Positions 25,196 through 33,250 of a stretch of 64,000 nucleotides of DNA are shown here, in pieces. The stretch is from the NCBI GenBank assembly GCA_035624785.1, contig DASPQV010000007.1, positions 1-64,000 on the forward strand, given 5' to 3'. Origin of the DNA: JAJZNI01 sp035624785 (lineage in GTDB: Bacteria; Chloroflexota; Dormibacteria; Aeolococcales; Aeolococcaceae). The stretch's first letter is position 1; each line of letters begins with the position of its first letter. The notes beneath the pieces were generated by a model. The model ran no database searches. It was given only the letters and a program-made list of their open reading frames with translations, and had not been told where the DNA came from. The position numbers and the translations under genes were made by a program.

Positions 25196-27408
25196 CGACT
25201 GAGGTCCACGTCTCCGACGCCCAGCTGCTCGAGGTGGCCCTGGCCCGCGAGGAGTACGAGCTGGCCTCGCGCCGCCTCGGCCGTGTCCCCACGCCTGTCG
25301 AGCTGGGGGTCATCGGCGCGCTGTGGAGCGAGCACTGCGGGTACAAGACCAGCAAGCCGCTGCTCCGTCGCCTGCCCACCTCCGGCCCGAGGGTGCTCCA
25401 GGGGCCCGGCGAGAACGCCGGCGCGGTCGACATCGGTGGTGGGCTCGCCTGCGTCTTCAAGATCGAGTCTCACAACCACCCCTCGGCGATCGAGCCCTAC
25501 CAGGGCGCCGCCACCGGGGTCGGCGGCATCCTCCGCGACGTCTTCACCATGGGGGCGCGGCCGGTGGCGCTGCTCGACTCGCTGCGCTTCGGTCCCTTCG
25601 AGGAGCCGGCGCAGCGCCATCTCCTCGACGGCGTGGTGGCCGGGATCGGCGGCTACGGCAACTGCATCGGGGTGCCCACCGTGGCCGGGGAGGTGTACTT
25701 CGACGCCGCCTTCCGCCACAACTGCCTGGTCAACGCCATGTGCGTCGGGATCATCGAGACGGACCGGCTCACCCGGGCGGCCGCCGCCGGGCCGGGCAAC
25801 CTGGTGCTGGTGGTCGGCGCGGACACCGGGCGCGACGGCATCCACGGCGCCACCTTCGCCTCGGTGGAGCTCAACGAGGCGTCCAGCGAGAGGCGTCCCG
25901 CCGTCCAGGTCGGCAACCCCTTTCTCGAGAAGTGCCTCATGGAGGTGTGCGTCAAGCTGGCCGGCGACCCGCGCATCGTCGCCATGCAGGACCTTGGCGC
26001 GGCCGGGCTGACCAGCTCCGCCGCCGAGCTCGCCCACCGGGGCGGCTGCGGCATCGAGGTGGACGTGGCCCAGGTCTCGCGGCGGGAGCGGGGCATGACC
26101 CCCTACGAGGTGATGCTCAGCGAGTCCCAGGAGCGGATGCTGCTGGTGGTCCGCCCCGCCGACGCCGCCTCGGTCCAGGCGGAGTTCGACCGCTGGGACC
26201 TGCACTCCGATGTGATCGGCAGGATCACCGACACCGGCAGGATGCTGGTGACCGACGGCGCCGAGGTCGTCTGCGACCTGCCCCTCGGCATGCTCATCGA
26301 CGAGGTCCCCTACCGCCATCCCGAGGGCCGGCGGCCCGCCGGGCTGGACGCCAAGCTCGGCATCGACCCGCTCTCCATGGCCCCGCCGTGGGAGATCGGC
26401 GAGACCCTCCTCCGCCTCCTGCGCAGCCCCAACATCGGCAGCCGGCGTCCCATCTTCCGGCGCTACGACCACCAGGTGGGGGATGACACTGTCATCCGTC
26501 CGGGCGGAGACGCCGCCCTGCTCCGGGTGCGCGGCACCGGCGGCGGCGTCGCCCTGACCACCGACGGCAACACTCGCTACGGCGAGCTCGACCCTCGCCT
26601 CGGCGCCGCCATCGCGGTCTGCGAGGCGGCCCGCAACGTGGTCGCGGTGGGAGCGCAGCCGGTCGCCCTGACCAACTGCCTCAACTTCGGCAACCCCGAG
26701 AAGCCCGAGGTCTTCTGGCAGCTCAGCGAGGCGGTGGAGGGGATGCGCGAGGCCTGCCTGGCCCTGGGCGTCCCGGTGGTCAGCGGCAACGTCTCCCTGT
26801 ACAACGACACCGAGGGGGAGAGCATCGCCCCCACCACGGTGATCGGGATGGTGGGGCTGGTCGACGACCTGGCGCGCCGCTGCCAGGCTGGCTTCGCCGG
26901 CGACGGCGACAGCGTCCTCCTGCTCGGCCCGGTGGGGATGGACCTGGGGGGCAGCGAGTACCAGCGCCTCGCTCACGACCTCAACGGCGGCCGGCCTCCC
27001 ACCCTCGACCTGGACCTGGAGCGTCGCGTCCAGGCGGCGACGCTGGAGGCGATCCACGCTGGATTGGTTCGCTCCTGTCACGACCTGGCCGAGGGCGGCC
27101 TGGCTGTCGCCCTGGCGGAGAGCTGCATCCTGGGCGGCCGGGGCGCCGTGCTCGACAAGCGCTTCTTCCGCCTCGCCGCCCCGCTGGTCCAGATCGGCCT
27201 CCTCTTCGGAGAGTCCCAGTCCCGCTTCCTGGTCAGCGCTCCCCGATCCGGCGTCGATGCGATCCGGACCATCGCCCAGCGCCACGACGTCGAGGCGCGT
27301 GAGCTCGGGCTGACCGGCGGCGACCGGGTGACGCTCACCGACGTCTTCGACGTCTCCCTCGAGCAGGTTGCCGCCGCCCACGCCTCAGCCCTGGTCCCGC
27401 TCTCATAA
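25192..27408 (+). CDS. purL: FGAM synthase large subunit
   Basis: A 738-residue small-form PurL, the ATP-dependent synthase subunit that converts FGAR to FGAM with PurQ and PurS. Motifs: LWSEHCGYKTSK, KIESHNHPSAIEPYQGAATGVGG, GVPTVAGE, DLGAAGLTSS and the second-half ALTNCLNFGNPE and SGNVSLYNDTEG. Length and architecture are normal for the PurSQL type. It is the last gene of the purB-C-S-Q-L run. Confidence 0.97.
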   Translation: MTTEVHVSDAQLLEVALAREEYELASRRLGRVPTPVELGVIGALWSEHCGYKTSKPLLRRLPTSGPRVLQGPGENAGAVDIGGGLACVFKIESHNHPSAIEPYQGAATGVGGILRDVFTMGARPVALLDSLRFGPFEEPAQRHLLDGVVAGIGGYGNCIGVPTVAGEVYFDAAFRHNCLVNAMCVGIIETDRLTRAAAAGPGNLVLVVGADTGRDGIHGATFASVELNEASSERRPAVQVGNPFLEKCLMEVCVKLAGDPRIVAMQDLGAAGLTSSAAELAHRGGCGIEVDVAQVSRRERGMTPYEVMLSESQERMLLVVRPADAASVQAEFDRWDLHSDVIGRITDTGRMLVTDGAEVVCDLPLGMLIDEVPYRHPEGRRPAGLDAKLGIDPLSMAPPWEIGETLLRLLRSPNIGSRRPIFRRYDHQVGDDTVIRPGGDAALLRVRGTGGGVALTTDGNTRYGELDPRLGAAIAVCEAARNVVAVGAQPVALTNCLNFGNPEKPEVFWQLSEAVEGMREACLALGVPVVSGNVSLYNDTEGESIAPTTVIGMVGLVDDLARRCQAGFAGDGDSVLLLGPVGMDLGGSEYQRLAHDLNGGRPPTLDLDLERRVQAATLEAIHAGLVRSCHDLAEGGLAVALAESCILGGRGAVLDKRFFRLAAPLVQIGLLFGESQSRFLVSAPRSGVDAIRTIAQRHDVEARELGLTGGDRVTLTDVFDVSLEQVAAAHASALVPLS

Positions 27409-27501
27409 GGGCGGTGCATCCGCCCTCGGCGGGTCCGTGGATGGGTGCCCATCCTCGCTGAGACAGGTTTCAATCACATGAATGAACGAGAGTGGGGGAT
27501 C

Positions 27502-27645
27502 GATGAAAGGTGGGCTGCAGCCCGATCCCTTGGCGCAGGTTCACTGCACCGGCGACAGCTTGAGGGTGAGCTGGATGAGGGGTGGGGTGCAGGCCCTTCC
27601 CTTCCCGCGGCTTCAGTCCACCGGCGGCAGGTTGAGGACGCGGAG
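27502..27645. repeat. Imperfect 72-bp tandem duplication at 3' end of DUF4139 gene
   Basis: Copies 27502-27573 and 27574-27645 match at about 53 of 72 positions. The second copy contains the last codons and the stop of the DUF4139 gene (27613-27615, minus strand); the first contains a matching second stop at 27541-27543, preceded by codons for LKLSPVQ in place of LNLPPVD. The first copy is therefore a diverged duplicate of the gene end. The whole 27409-27612 stretch holds no other gene that I can support. Confidence 0.65.
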
Positions 27646-29250
27646 ATCGCGGGGGTGCTCGATGGTGTAACCGATGGAGATCTCCCGCTTGGCACCGTCC
27701 TCGATGTCGAGCGCCCATTCCAGGCGCCCCATCCGGTCCTGCTCGGTCGGTGCGGGGACCAGCCGGGCATCGCGCACCCTGATCCGGTCGTCCCGGGAGA
27801 TCGGCAGCTGGTCTCGGACCACCACCCGCTGGCGCCGGCCGGTCAGGTTGCTGACCTCGATGCGGAATGCGTGGGAGAGCACTCGGCGATCCTGGAGCAG
27901 CTTCTTCTCGGCGCCTCCGCCGACCATCTCGCGCTTCACCTTGACCCGGTCGTCGACACCGAGGGACAGCTCCAGCTCGCCGCGGGGCGGGACCAGCGGG
28001 ATCCTGGTCGCTCCGATCATCCGCGAGTCGGCGAAGATCTGGGCGCGGCCGGGGAGCAGCACCACCGGCGAGCTGTTGGTGATGGTGGCCCGGCGGTACG
28101 CCTCAGCCGCCAGCTTGGGGGCGGTGATGTAGTCGATCCGGTGCTCGAGCGGGAATTCGCCGATCAGCACCTTGTGGGGGGAGCCGTCCGAGGGAACCGA
28201 TGACCGACCGGTGACCCGGAAGATCGCCGTGGGTCCCTGCGCCTCGACCGCGGCGCTCGCGGTCTCCGCGGACTCCATGGCCGGAGCAGCTGCGGCCAGC
28301 CTGGCCGCGGCGAACGCGGGAGCCGGCTCGAGGGTCTGCTCCCTCCGCATCGCCGCGGGCGCCATCGGCGTTCCGGCCGCGGTCAGCCCCGGCCTCGGCG
28401 GCGGCTCCCAGGGCTGGAGCACCCAGGGTGCCAGCTCCGGCACCACCGTCCCGCCCAGGGCACGGGCCGTGCTCAGCGCCAGGGCGGTGCCCTCCCAATC
28501 CTCGCCGCTGCGCTGGGTTACCTCCGCCAGGTAGGTCATGGCGAGCTGGGTGTTCCCATCGGCGCTGACCATCCGGAGGTCGTAGACGGGGACCCAGCGG
28601 CAGCCGTGCACCTGGTAGCGGACCTCCAGCTCGAGCCTGCCCGCCTCACCGGCCTCCAGCCCCACCGCCACCTGGCGCCGGTTGGTGGCGCCCGCCTCGG
28701 CGAGCGCGGCGAGGCGCTTCTCGATCGCCTCTCGCTCCCGGGCTGCGGCTCGGTCGCGGGTCTCGAGCTGAGCCGTCTCCCGGTCGAGGGCCTCCGACTG
28801 CTCGGCGAGGAAGGCGCTGATCGCGCTCCCGGCCTGGACATCGGCGGTGCCCCGGGCCACGGCGCGGGCGACGGAGCGTCCGCCGGCCGCCGCGAGGGCG
28901 CCCAGGAACGTCCGGCGCAGCGACACCGAATCACGGCGGCGCGTCCTCTCCCGCGCCTCCTCCTCCAGCGCCTCGAGGCCTTGCCGGAGAGCCAGGATCT
29001 CGGGGTTCTGGGTCTGGTCGAGGAACACGGTCCGCACATCCGTGGAGAGCAGACGCACGGGCACGGTGGCGCTGGCGTCGGCGCGCACCGAGCCCTCGAT
29101 CAGCGCCGCGGGAAGGTCGTCGATCACGACCTCCTGGGTTCCCGGCTTCAACTCCAGCTGGCCGCGCCTGACCACCTCGGCTCGGTCCTGGAAGACCGTG
29201 ACCTCGCCGATCGGCAGGGTCTCTCGCGCCTCACCCGCGGGTGCCGTCAT
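27613..29250 (-). CDS. DUF4140/DUF4139 domain protein
   Basis: A 545-residue protein of the mucoidy-inhibitor-A-like family: an N-terminal DUF4140 beta domain (LPIGEVTVFQDRAEVVRRG), a coiled coil (about 85-190, alternating Arg/Glu/Ala) and a DUF4139 beta-rich domain (LELEVRYQVHGCRWVPVYDLR to the C-terminus, DQLPISRDDRIRV). The family has no established biochemical role. No signal peptide or membrane helix is obvious. The ATG at 29250 is 6 nt behind CAGAAT. Confidence 0.88.
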   Translation of the reverse strand: MTAPAGEARETLPIGEVTVFQDRAEVVRRGQLELKPGTQEVVIDDLPAALIEGSVRADASATVPVRLLSTDVRTVFLDQTQNPEILALRQGLEALEEEARERTRRRDSVSLRRTFLGALAAAGGRSVARAVARGTADVQAGSAISAFLAEQSEALDRETAQLETRDRAAAREREAIEKRLAALAEAGATNRRQVAVGLEAGEAGRLELEVRYQVHGCRWVPVYDLRMVSADGNTQLAMTYLAEVTQRSGEDWEGTALALSTARALGGTVVPELAPWVLQPWEPPPRPGLTAAGTPMAPAAMRREQTLEPAPAFAAARLAAAAPAMESAETASAAVEAQGPTAIFRVTGRSSVPSDGSPHKVLIGEFPLEHRIDYITAPKLAAEAYRRATITNSSPVVLLPGRAQIFADSRMIGATRIPLVPPRGELELSLGVDDRVKVKREMVGGGAEKKLLQDRRVLSHAFRIEVSNLTGRRQRVVVRDQLPISRDDRIRVRDARLVPAPTEQDRMGRLEWALDIEDGAKREISIGYTIEHPRDLRVLNLPPVD

Positions 29251-29256
29251 GGCCGC

Positions 29257-29262
29257 ATTCTG
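29257..29262 (-). promoter_or_regulatory. Leaderless -10 box, DUF4139 gene
   Basis: CAGAAT on the minus strand ends 6 nt before the ATG at 29250. Confidence 0.45.
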
Positions 29263-29356
29263 CCGCGCTTGCCCGCCCGGACACCACTGCCCAGATGATC
29301 ACGGGTCGAGCCCCTCGCGTCTTCACCGGTCCCTGACCTGGCGCCTTCCCGCCTCG

Positions 29357-29384
29357 CTGACGCGGACCTGGGCGCCGGTATACT
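29357..29384 (+). promoter_or_regulatory. Probable purF promoter
   Basis: TATACT (29379-29384) with CTGACG (29357-29362) 16 nt upstream. Unlike most genes here no start codon follows within 10 nt, so transcription from it would give a leader of about 200 nt before purF. Confidence 0.5.
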
Positions 29385-29427
29385 GGCCCCGTCTCCGTCC
29401 CCCGCTCGGCGTCAAGGGAGACCGGAC

Positions 29428-29553
29428 GTGCGGAGAGCCGTTGGCTTTGGCAGGACCCCAGCGCTGTTCGACTGCACCGCGGTGACGACGCGGACCCGAG
29501 CCGGCGGCGCGCCCCTGGTCGCGGAGGCAGGTGCGGGGCATCCGGGTGGGTAG
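29428..29553 (+). CDS. Possible 41-codon leader ORF upstream of purF
   Basis: A GTG with AGGGAG 7 nt upstream opens 41 codons ending in TAG at 29551-29553, 40 nt before the purF ATG. The peptide (MRRAVGFGRTPALFDC at its start) matches no family that I know. ORFs of this size are common by chance in GC-rich DNA; the Shine-Dalgarno sequence and its position inside the leader are the only support. Confidence 0.3.
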   Translation: MRRAVGFGRTPALFDCTAVTTRTRAGGAPLVAEAGAGHPGG

Positions 29554-29593
29554 ACGTGGTTTCCGCTTCGCCGCGCCGATCAGGGACAGGCTG

Positions 29594-31054
29594 ATGGACG
29601 GCGAGCGGATGCACGAGGAGTGCGGACTCTTCGGGGTGTTCGCTCCGGGAGAGGATGTCGCCAACCTCACCTACTTCGGCCTCTATGCACTCCAGCATCG
29701 CGGCCAGGAGTCGGCGGGCATCGCGGTGAGCAACGGCCTCGACATCGTGATGCACAAGGACATGGGGCTGGTGTCCCAGGTGTTCGACACCGAGGTTATG
29801 CAGGACCTGGCCGGCGACATCGCCATCGGGCACACGCGCTACAGCACCACGGGCAGTCCGCGACTCCCCAACGCCCAGCCGATGCGCTTCGAGCACAGCC
29901 AGATCGGCCCCGTCGTGCTCGCCCACAACGGCAACCTGATCAACGCCGGTGACATCCGAGCGGAGCTCGCCGGTGAGGGGCTGGAGTTCGTCTCCACCAG
30001 CGACACCGAGGTGCTCGGCCGTCTGCTGACCCGGACCCCGGGCCGGAGCCTGGACGCGGTGCTCCGGCGGAGCCTGCCCCGGGTTCACGGCGCCTACTGC
30101 CTGCTCTTGCTGACCCGCGACTCCCTGGTGGCCGCCCGCGACCCGCTCGGGATCCGACCTCTCTGCCTGGGACGGTACGGCGACGCCGAGGCGCCTGGAG
30201 GCTCCGGGTACATCATCACCAGCGAGACCTGCGCGCTCGACGTGATCGGCGCCAACTTCGTCTGCGAGATCGATCCCGGTGAGATCGTCACCATCGACGC
30301 GGCCGGGATGCGCAGCACCAAGATCCCGTCCGAGCAGACCAAGCGCGCGATGTGCTCCTTCGAGTTCATCTACTTCGCCCGGCCGGATTCGGTGATGCAG
30401 GGCGAGTCGCTCTACGAGGCCCGGCGCGAGATGGGCCGCGAGCTGGCTCGGGAGTCCCCGGCCGAGGCCGACGTGGTGATCACCCTCCCCGACTCGGGGA
30501 CTCCGGCGGCGATCGGCTTCGCCGAGGAGTCGGGGATCCCCTTCGCCGAGGGGATGATCAAGTCCCGGTACATCACCCGGACCTTCATCCAGCCATCGCA
30601 GCGGCTGCGCGAGGCGGGCATCCGGCTCAAGTTCAACCCGATGCGGCACGTGCTCGATGGTCAGCGGGTCGTCCTGGTGGACGACTCCATCGTCCGCGGG
30701 ACCACCAGCGGGAAGATCGTCGACGCCCTCCGGCGGGCGGGGGCGACCGAGGTCCACATGAGGATCGCCTCGCCTCCCATCATGTGGCCCTGCTTCATGG
30801 GCATCGACATCGCCTCCAGAAACGAGCTGATCGCCGCCAACCACAGCATCGAGGAGGTGAGGCGGCTCCTCGGCGCCGACTCTCTCCGCTACCTCAGCAT
30901 CCAGGGGCTGCGCCAGGCCATGGAGGACCCGGAGGCGCACAGCTTCTGCTACGCCTGCTTCACCGGGAGCTACCCGGTGCCGGTGCCCATCCAGCTCGAG
31001 ATGGACAAGCTGGCCCTGGAGCAACCGGCGGTCCCCGCACCCCTCCACTTCTGA
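29594..31054 (+). CDS. purF: Amidophosphoribosyltransferase
   Basis: PurF makes 5-phosphoribosylamine from PRPP and glutamine, the committed step. The start MDGERMHEECGLFGVF implies a 9-residue propeptide cleaved to expose the N-terminal nucleophile Cys10; AGGGACAGG lies upstream of ATG 29594. The glutaminase has LQHRGQESAGIA and TRYSTTGSP; the phosphoribosyltransferase has VVLVDDSIVRGTTSGKIV. Cys residues near MWPCFMGI and CYACFTGSYP fit the 4Fe-4S-containing B. subtilis type. The protein has 486 residues. Confidence 0.97.
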   Translation: MDGERMHEECGLFGVFAPGEDVANLTYFGLYALQHRGQESAGIAVSNGLDIVMHKDMGLVSQVFDTEVMQDLAGDIAIGHTRYSTTGSPRLPNAQPMRFEHSQIGPVVLAHNGNLINAGDIRAELAGEGLEFVSTSDTEVLGRLLTRTPGRSLDAVLRRSLPRVHGAYCLLLLTRDSLVAARDPLGIRPLCLGRYGDAEAPGGSGYIITSETCALDVIGANFVCEIDPGEIVTIDAAGMRSTKIPSEQTKRAMCSFEFIYFARPDSVMQGESLYEARREMGRELARESPAEADVVITLPDSGTPAAIGFAEESGIPFAEGMIKSRYITRTFIQPSQRLREAGIRLKFNPMRHVLDGQRVVLVDDSIVRGTTSGKIVDALRRAGATEVHMRIASPPIMWPCFMGIDIASRNELIAANHSIEEVRRLLGADSLRYLSIQGLRQAMEDPEAHSFCYACFTGSYPVPVPIQLEMDKLALEQPAVPAPLHF

Positions 31055-31085
31055 CCGGAGGGGCGAAGCCTGCCCATCGCCCGGC

Positions 31086-31091
31086 TACCAT
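31086..31091 (+). promoter_or_regulatory. Leaderless -10 box for 24-codon ORF
   Basis: TACCAT ends 7 nt before the ATG at 31099. Confidence 0.45.
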
Positions 31092-31098
31092 CGGTGCG

Positions 31099-31173
31099 AT
31101 GGCCGGCCGCAACCTTTCCGAAAACCTGGTTCCGCTAGCGTGGCTCGCGGTGGCTGAGGTGGAGATCCGCTGA
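31099..31173 (+). CDS. 24-codon ORF upstream of Gly-rich membrane protein gene
   Basis: Encodes MAGRNLSENLVPLAWLAVAE followed by VEIR. It begins 7 nt behind a TACCAT box and stops 3 nt before the ATG of the next gene at 31177, which itself has only a weak and distant GGAG. This is the layout of a leaderless ORF that loads ribosomes for the gene behind it. Alternatively 31177 is the real first start and this ORF is accidental. Confidence 0.45.
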   Translation: MAGRNLSENLVPLAWLAVAEVEIR

Positions 31174-31176
31174 AAG

Positions 31177-32442
31177 ATGGCCGATGACGGTCCCACCGGC
31201 GCGGCCGGGCAGGACGAGCCACCGGGTGGCTGGGGGCCGTACCCGGGCGGGCAGGGTGCCTCCCCGGGCGGCTGGGGGCCGTACCCGGGCGGGCAGGGTG
31301 GCTCCCCGGGTGGCGGGGGCCCTTACCCCGGCGGTCAGGGGGCTTCCCCGGGCGGCTGGGGGCCGCCTCCGGCTGGCCAGGTTCCTCCCCCTGGCGGCGG
31401 GGGTCCCCCTCCGGGCTGGGCACCGCCGGGATGGGGCCAGCCGGCCCCGGGCCCCTGGCCGGGCAGTACCAGCCAGGGAGGCGCATTCCAGGGCGCGCCG
31501 CCCGGACCCATCCCGCCGAGACGGAGACCGAAGCTGGTCGCCCTTCTCCTGGTGGGTGCCCTGATTCTCGCCGGCGGGGTCGGCACCATCTCGGCCCTGC
31601 TCACCAAGGGCAGCCCGGCCAGCTCGTCGACCAACGGCGGCCAGACCGGCTCGCCGAGCTCCAGCCCATCTCCCTCCCCTCAGAGCTCGGCGGCCGCCCA
31701 GGCTCAGGCCCTCTACCGGCAGGTGGTCGCCGCCTCAGAGCAGTCGATCGGCTTCCACTACGTCGACGTCTCCACCCAGAGCAGTCCGGGTGGCGCCGCC
31801 TTCACCGAGACCATCACCGGCGACGCCGGCCAGAGCCAGGGGACCCAGCAGATCACCCTGAGCGCCACGCCGGCGGATTGCGGGAACGAGCAGTTCACGC
31901 TGATCCTGACCTCGGACGGGACGGTCTACTTCCAGGGCAACAGCGCCGCTCTCAAGGATCAGGTGGGGGTCTCGAGCGCGAGCCTGAACGGCAAGTGGAT
32001 CCAGGTCCAGATCGGCGAGGGCCCCTACCAGCAGCTGGAGGTGGGGATCACCGTCGCCTCGCAGCTCCAGGAGGACACCTTCATCCCATCCTCGGTCCAG
32101 CAGGTGACGGGCAGCGGGGGCGTCTCTCTCACCAGGATCAACGGCACCATCCCGGCGACCCAGGACAGCCCCCCGGCCGCCGCCTACTTCGAGGTCACCA
32201 CCGGATCGACGCTGCCGGTGTCATTCGTCTCCACCGTGAACCTGGACAACGTCACCTCCAGGATGACCAGCACGTTCACGAAGTGGGGAACCGCGCCATC
32301 CGTGAGCGCCCCTGCGTCCTCGACCGGGTGGTCCGCCCTCGGTGCCTCGCCGCCCGCCAGCGGCAGTTACGGTGGCGGGTGCACGTCGCCGACGGCGGGC
32401 CCCAGCCCGACCCCCAGTCCCGGTTCCGGCGGCGGCCTCTAG
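31177..32442 (+). CDS. Gly/Pro-repeat single-pass membrane protein, unknown function
   Basis: A 421-residue protein. The cytoplasmic N-terminus carries four 14-residue repeats of the type GWGPYPGGQGASPG (residues 18-73), then a Pro/Gly-rich stretch. A basic RRRPK anchor precedes one membrane helix (about 119-141). Outside, a Ser/Pro/Gln linker leads to a domain of about 200 residues with the layout of LppX/LprG-like or other secreted sensor domains (ALYRQVVAASEQSIGFHYVDV, DGTVYFQGNSAALKDQ, GKWIQVQ). It ends with Ser/Gly/Pro linker and two lone Cys. Many Gram-positive membrane proteins share this organisation; function unknown. Confidence 0.8.
   Translation: MADDGPTGAAGQDEPPGGWGPYPGGQGASPGGWGPYPGGQGGSPGGGGPYPGGQGASPGGWGPPPAGQVPPPGGGGPPPGWAPPGWGQPAPGPWPGSTSQGGAFQGAPPGPIPPRRRPKLVALLLVGALILAGGVGTISALLTKGSPASSSTNGGQTGSPSSSPSPSPQSSAAAQAQALYRQVVAASEQSIGFHYVDVSTQSSPGGAAFTETITGDAGQSQGTQQITLSATPADCGNEQFTLILTSDGTVYFQGNSAALKDQVGVSSASLNGKWIQVQIGEGPYQQLEVGITVASQLQEDTFIPSSVQQVTGSGGVSLTRINGTIPATQDSPPAAAYFEVTTGSTLPVSFVSTVNLDNVTSRMTSTFTKWGTAPSVSAPASSTGWSALGASPPASGSYGGGCTSPTAGPSPTPSPGSGGGL
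31228..31395 (+). repeat. Four 42-bp in-frame repeats
   Basis: Tandem units encode GWGPYPGGQGASPG and variants; the first two are nearly identical and the last is degenerate. Slippage-prone, so copy number may vary between strains. Confidence 0.8.
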
Positions 32443-32467
32443 GCAAGCCGGCTCCGGCGCACCGCCT

Positions 32468-33139
32468 TCAGCTCGACGGCCAGCTCTGCCCGTTCCCGAG
32501 AAACGGGATCCGCTCAAGGATCGCGAAGATGACCGGGGCAACCCGGCTCTCGACCAGCTGGACGTGCAGGCTCTGCAGGAAGCCGAGAGGAGCGTTGAGC
32601 TGGCTCAGCTGGGCGGCCGGGGCGGTGGAGCTGCCCAGGCGCTGCTGGAGCGCCTGGAGCTGGGCGGGGTCGAGGAGGATCGCCGTCCCTGGATTGGCGG
32701 GCAGGAGCCGCTCGACCTCGGAGACCTCCTGCGCCGAGACAGTCGCCGCTGAGACCACCGGCCTGGCCGCCTGGTCCAGGGTCACCATCCCGCTCAGCAC
32801 GATGAAGATGGCGACCAGGGCCAGGACGGCGCTGACCAGCGCGCCGCCCACGCGGTCCAGGGTGCCGACCACCGGGATGTGGCGGATGAACATCCTCCCC
32901 ACTAGCCGTGCCGCGAGGATGCCCGCCAGCCCGAAGGCCAGCACCAGCACCAGGCCCATGAAGGGCCGCCAGCCCGGGCTGGGCGCGAACCTGGCCGCCA
33001 CCGACGGATGTCCGAAGCCGACCACCACCCCGGCGACGATGAAGGCCCAGGTGATCACCGGGCCGATCAGGCCACGCCACCAGCCGGTGATCAGGGCGAG
33101 CCCGAGAACGACCAGGATGCCGATGTCGATGTCGCTCAC
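32468..33139 (-). CDS. CvpA-family membrane protein
   Basis: A 223-residue protein with four membrane helices in the first 130 residues (SDIDIGILVVLGLALITGWW is the first) and a soluble C-terminal part with a Gln/Leu-rich helix, as in CvpA/colicin-V-production-like proteins. In E. coli cvpA sits next to purF; here it lies between the purF and purM blocks, an echo of that link. The GTG at 33139 is 8 nt behind TACCAT and matches the usual N-terminus. Confidence 0.88.
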   Translation of the reverse strand: MSDIDIGILVVLGLALITGWWRGLIGPVITWAFIVAGVVVGFGHPSVAARFAPSPGWRPFMGLVLVLAFGLAGILAARLVGRMFIRHIPVVGTLDRVGGALVSAVLALVAIFIVLSGMVTLDQAARPVVSAATVSAQEVSEVERLLPANPGTAILLDPAQLQALQQRLGSSTAPAAQLSQLNAPLGFLQSLHVQLVESRVAPVIFAILERIPFLGNGQSWPSS

Positions 33140-33147
33140 GGCCGCCC

Positions 33148-33153
33148 ATGGTA
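33148..33153 (-). promoter_or_regulatory. Leaderless -10 box, cvpA-like gene
   Basis: TACCAT on the minus strand ends 8 nt before the GTG at 33139. Confidence 0.5.
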
Positions 33154-33235
33154 TTCGCAAATCCACGCCGGGTCGGCATCCGGAGCCGATCGCCGCCGGC
33201 CGCGGCCGCCGCAGCGGCTCGCCCGGGGGCTTCCG

Positions 33236-33241
33236 TAGACT
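33236..33241 (+). promoter_or_regulatory. Near-leaderless -10 box, purM-N-H operon
   Basis: TAGACT ends 9 nt before the purM ATG at 33251; no Shine-Dalgarno sequence. Confidence 0.55.
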
Positions 33242-33250
33242 TCGCGCGCA

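Larger units (their letters stand above)
29251..29593 (+). other. purF upstream region with long leader
   Basis: This 343-nt stretch separates divergent DUF4139 and purF. It holds the DUF4139 leaderless box (29257-29262), a TATACT box for purF (29379-29384) and about 200 nt of purF leader containing a 41-codon ORF (29428-29553). I see no purine riboswitch signature or T-tract terminator. Confidence 0.5.

Noticed and set aside
25045..27381. 778-codon open frame antisense to purL, and similar long antisense frames at 15267-17051, 32468-34261, 34842-36569 and 47996-49849
   Set aside because: They mirror strong, family-matched genes on the other strand. Long antisense frames are expected in GC-rich coding DNA, and their translations are low-complexity without domains.
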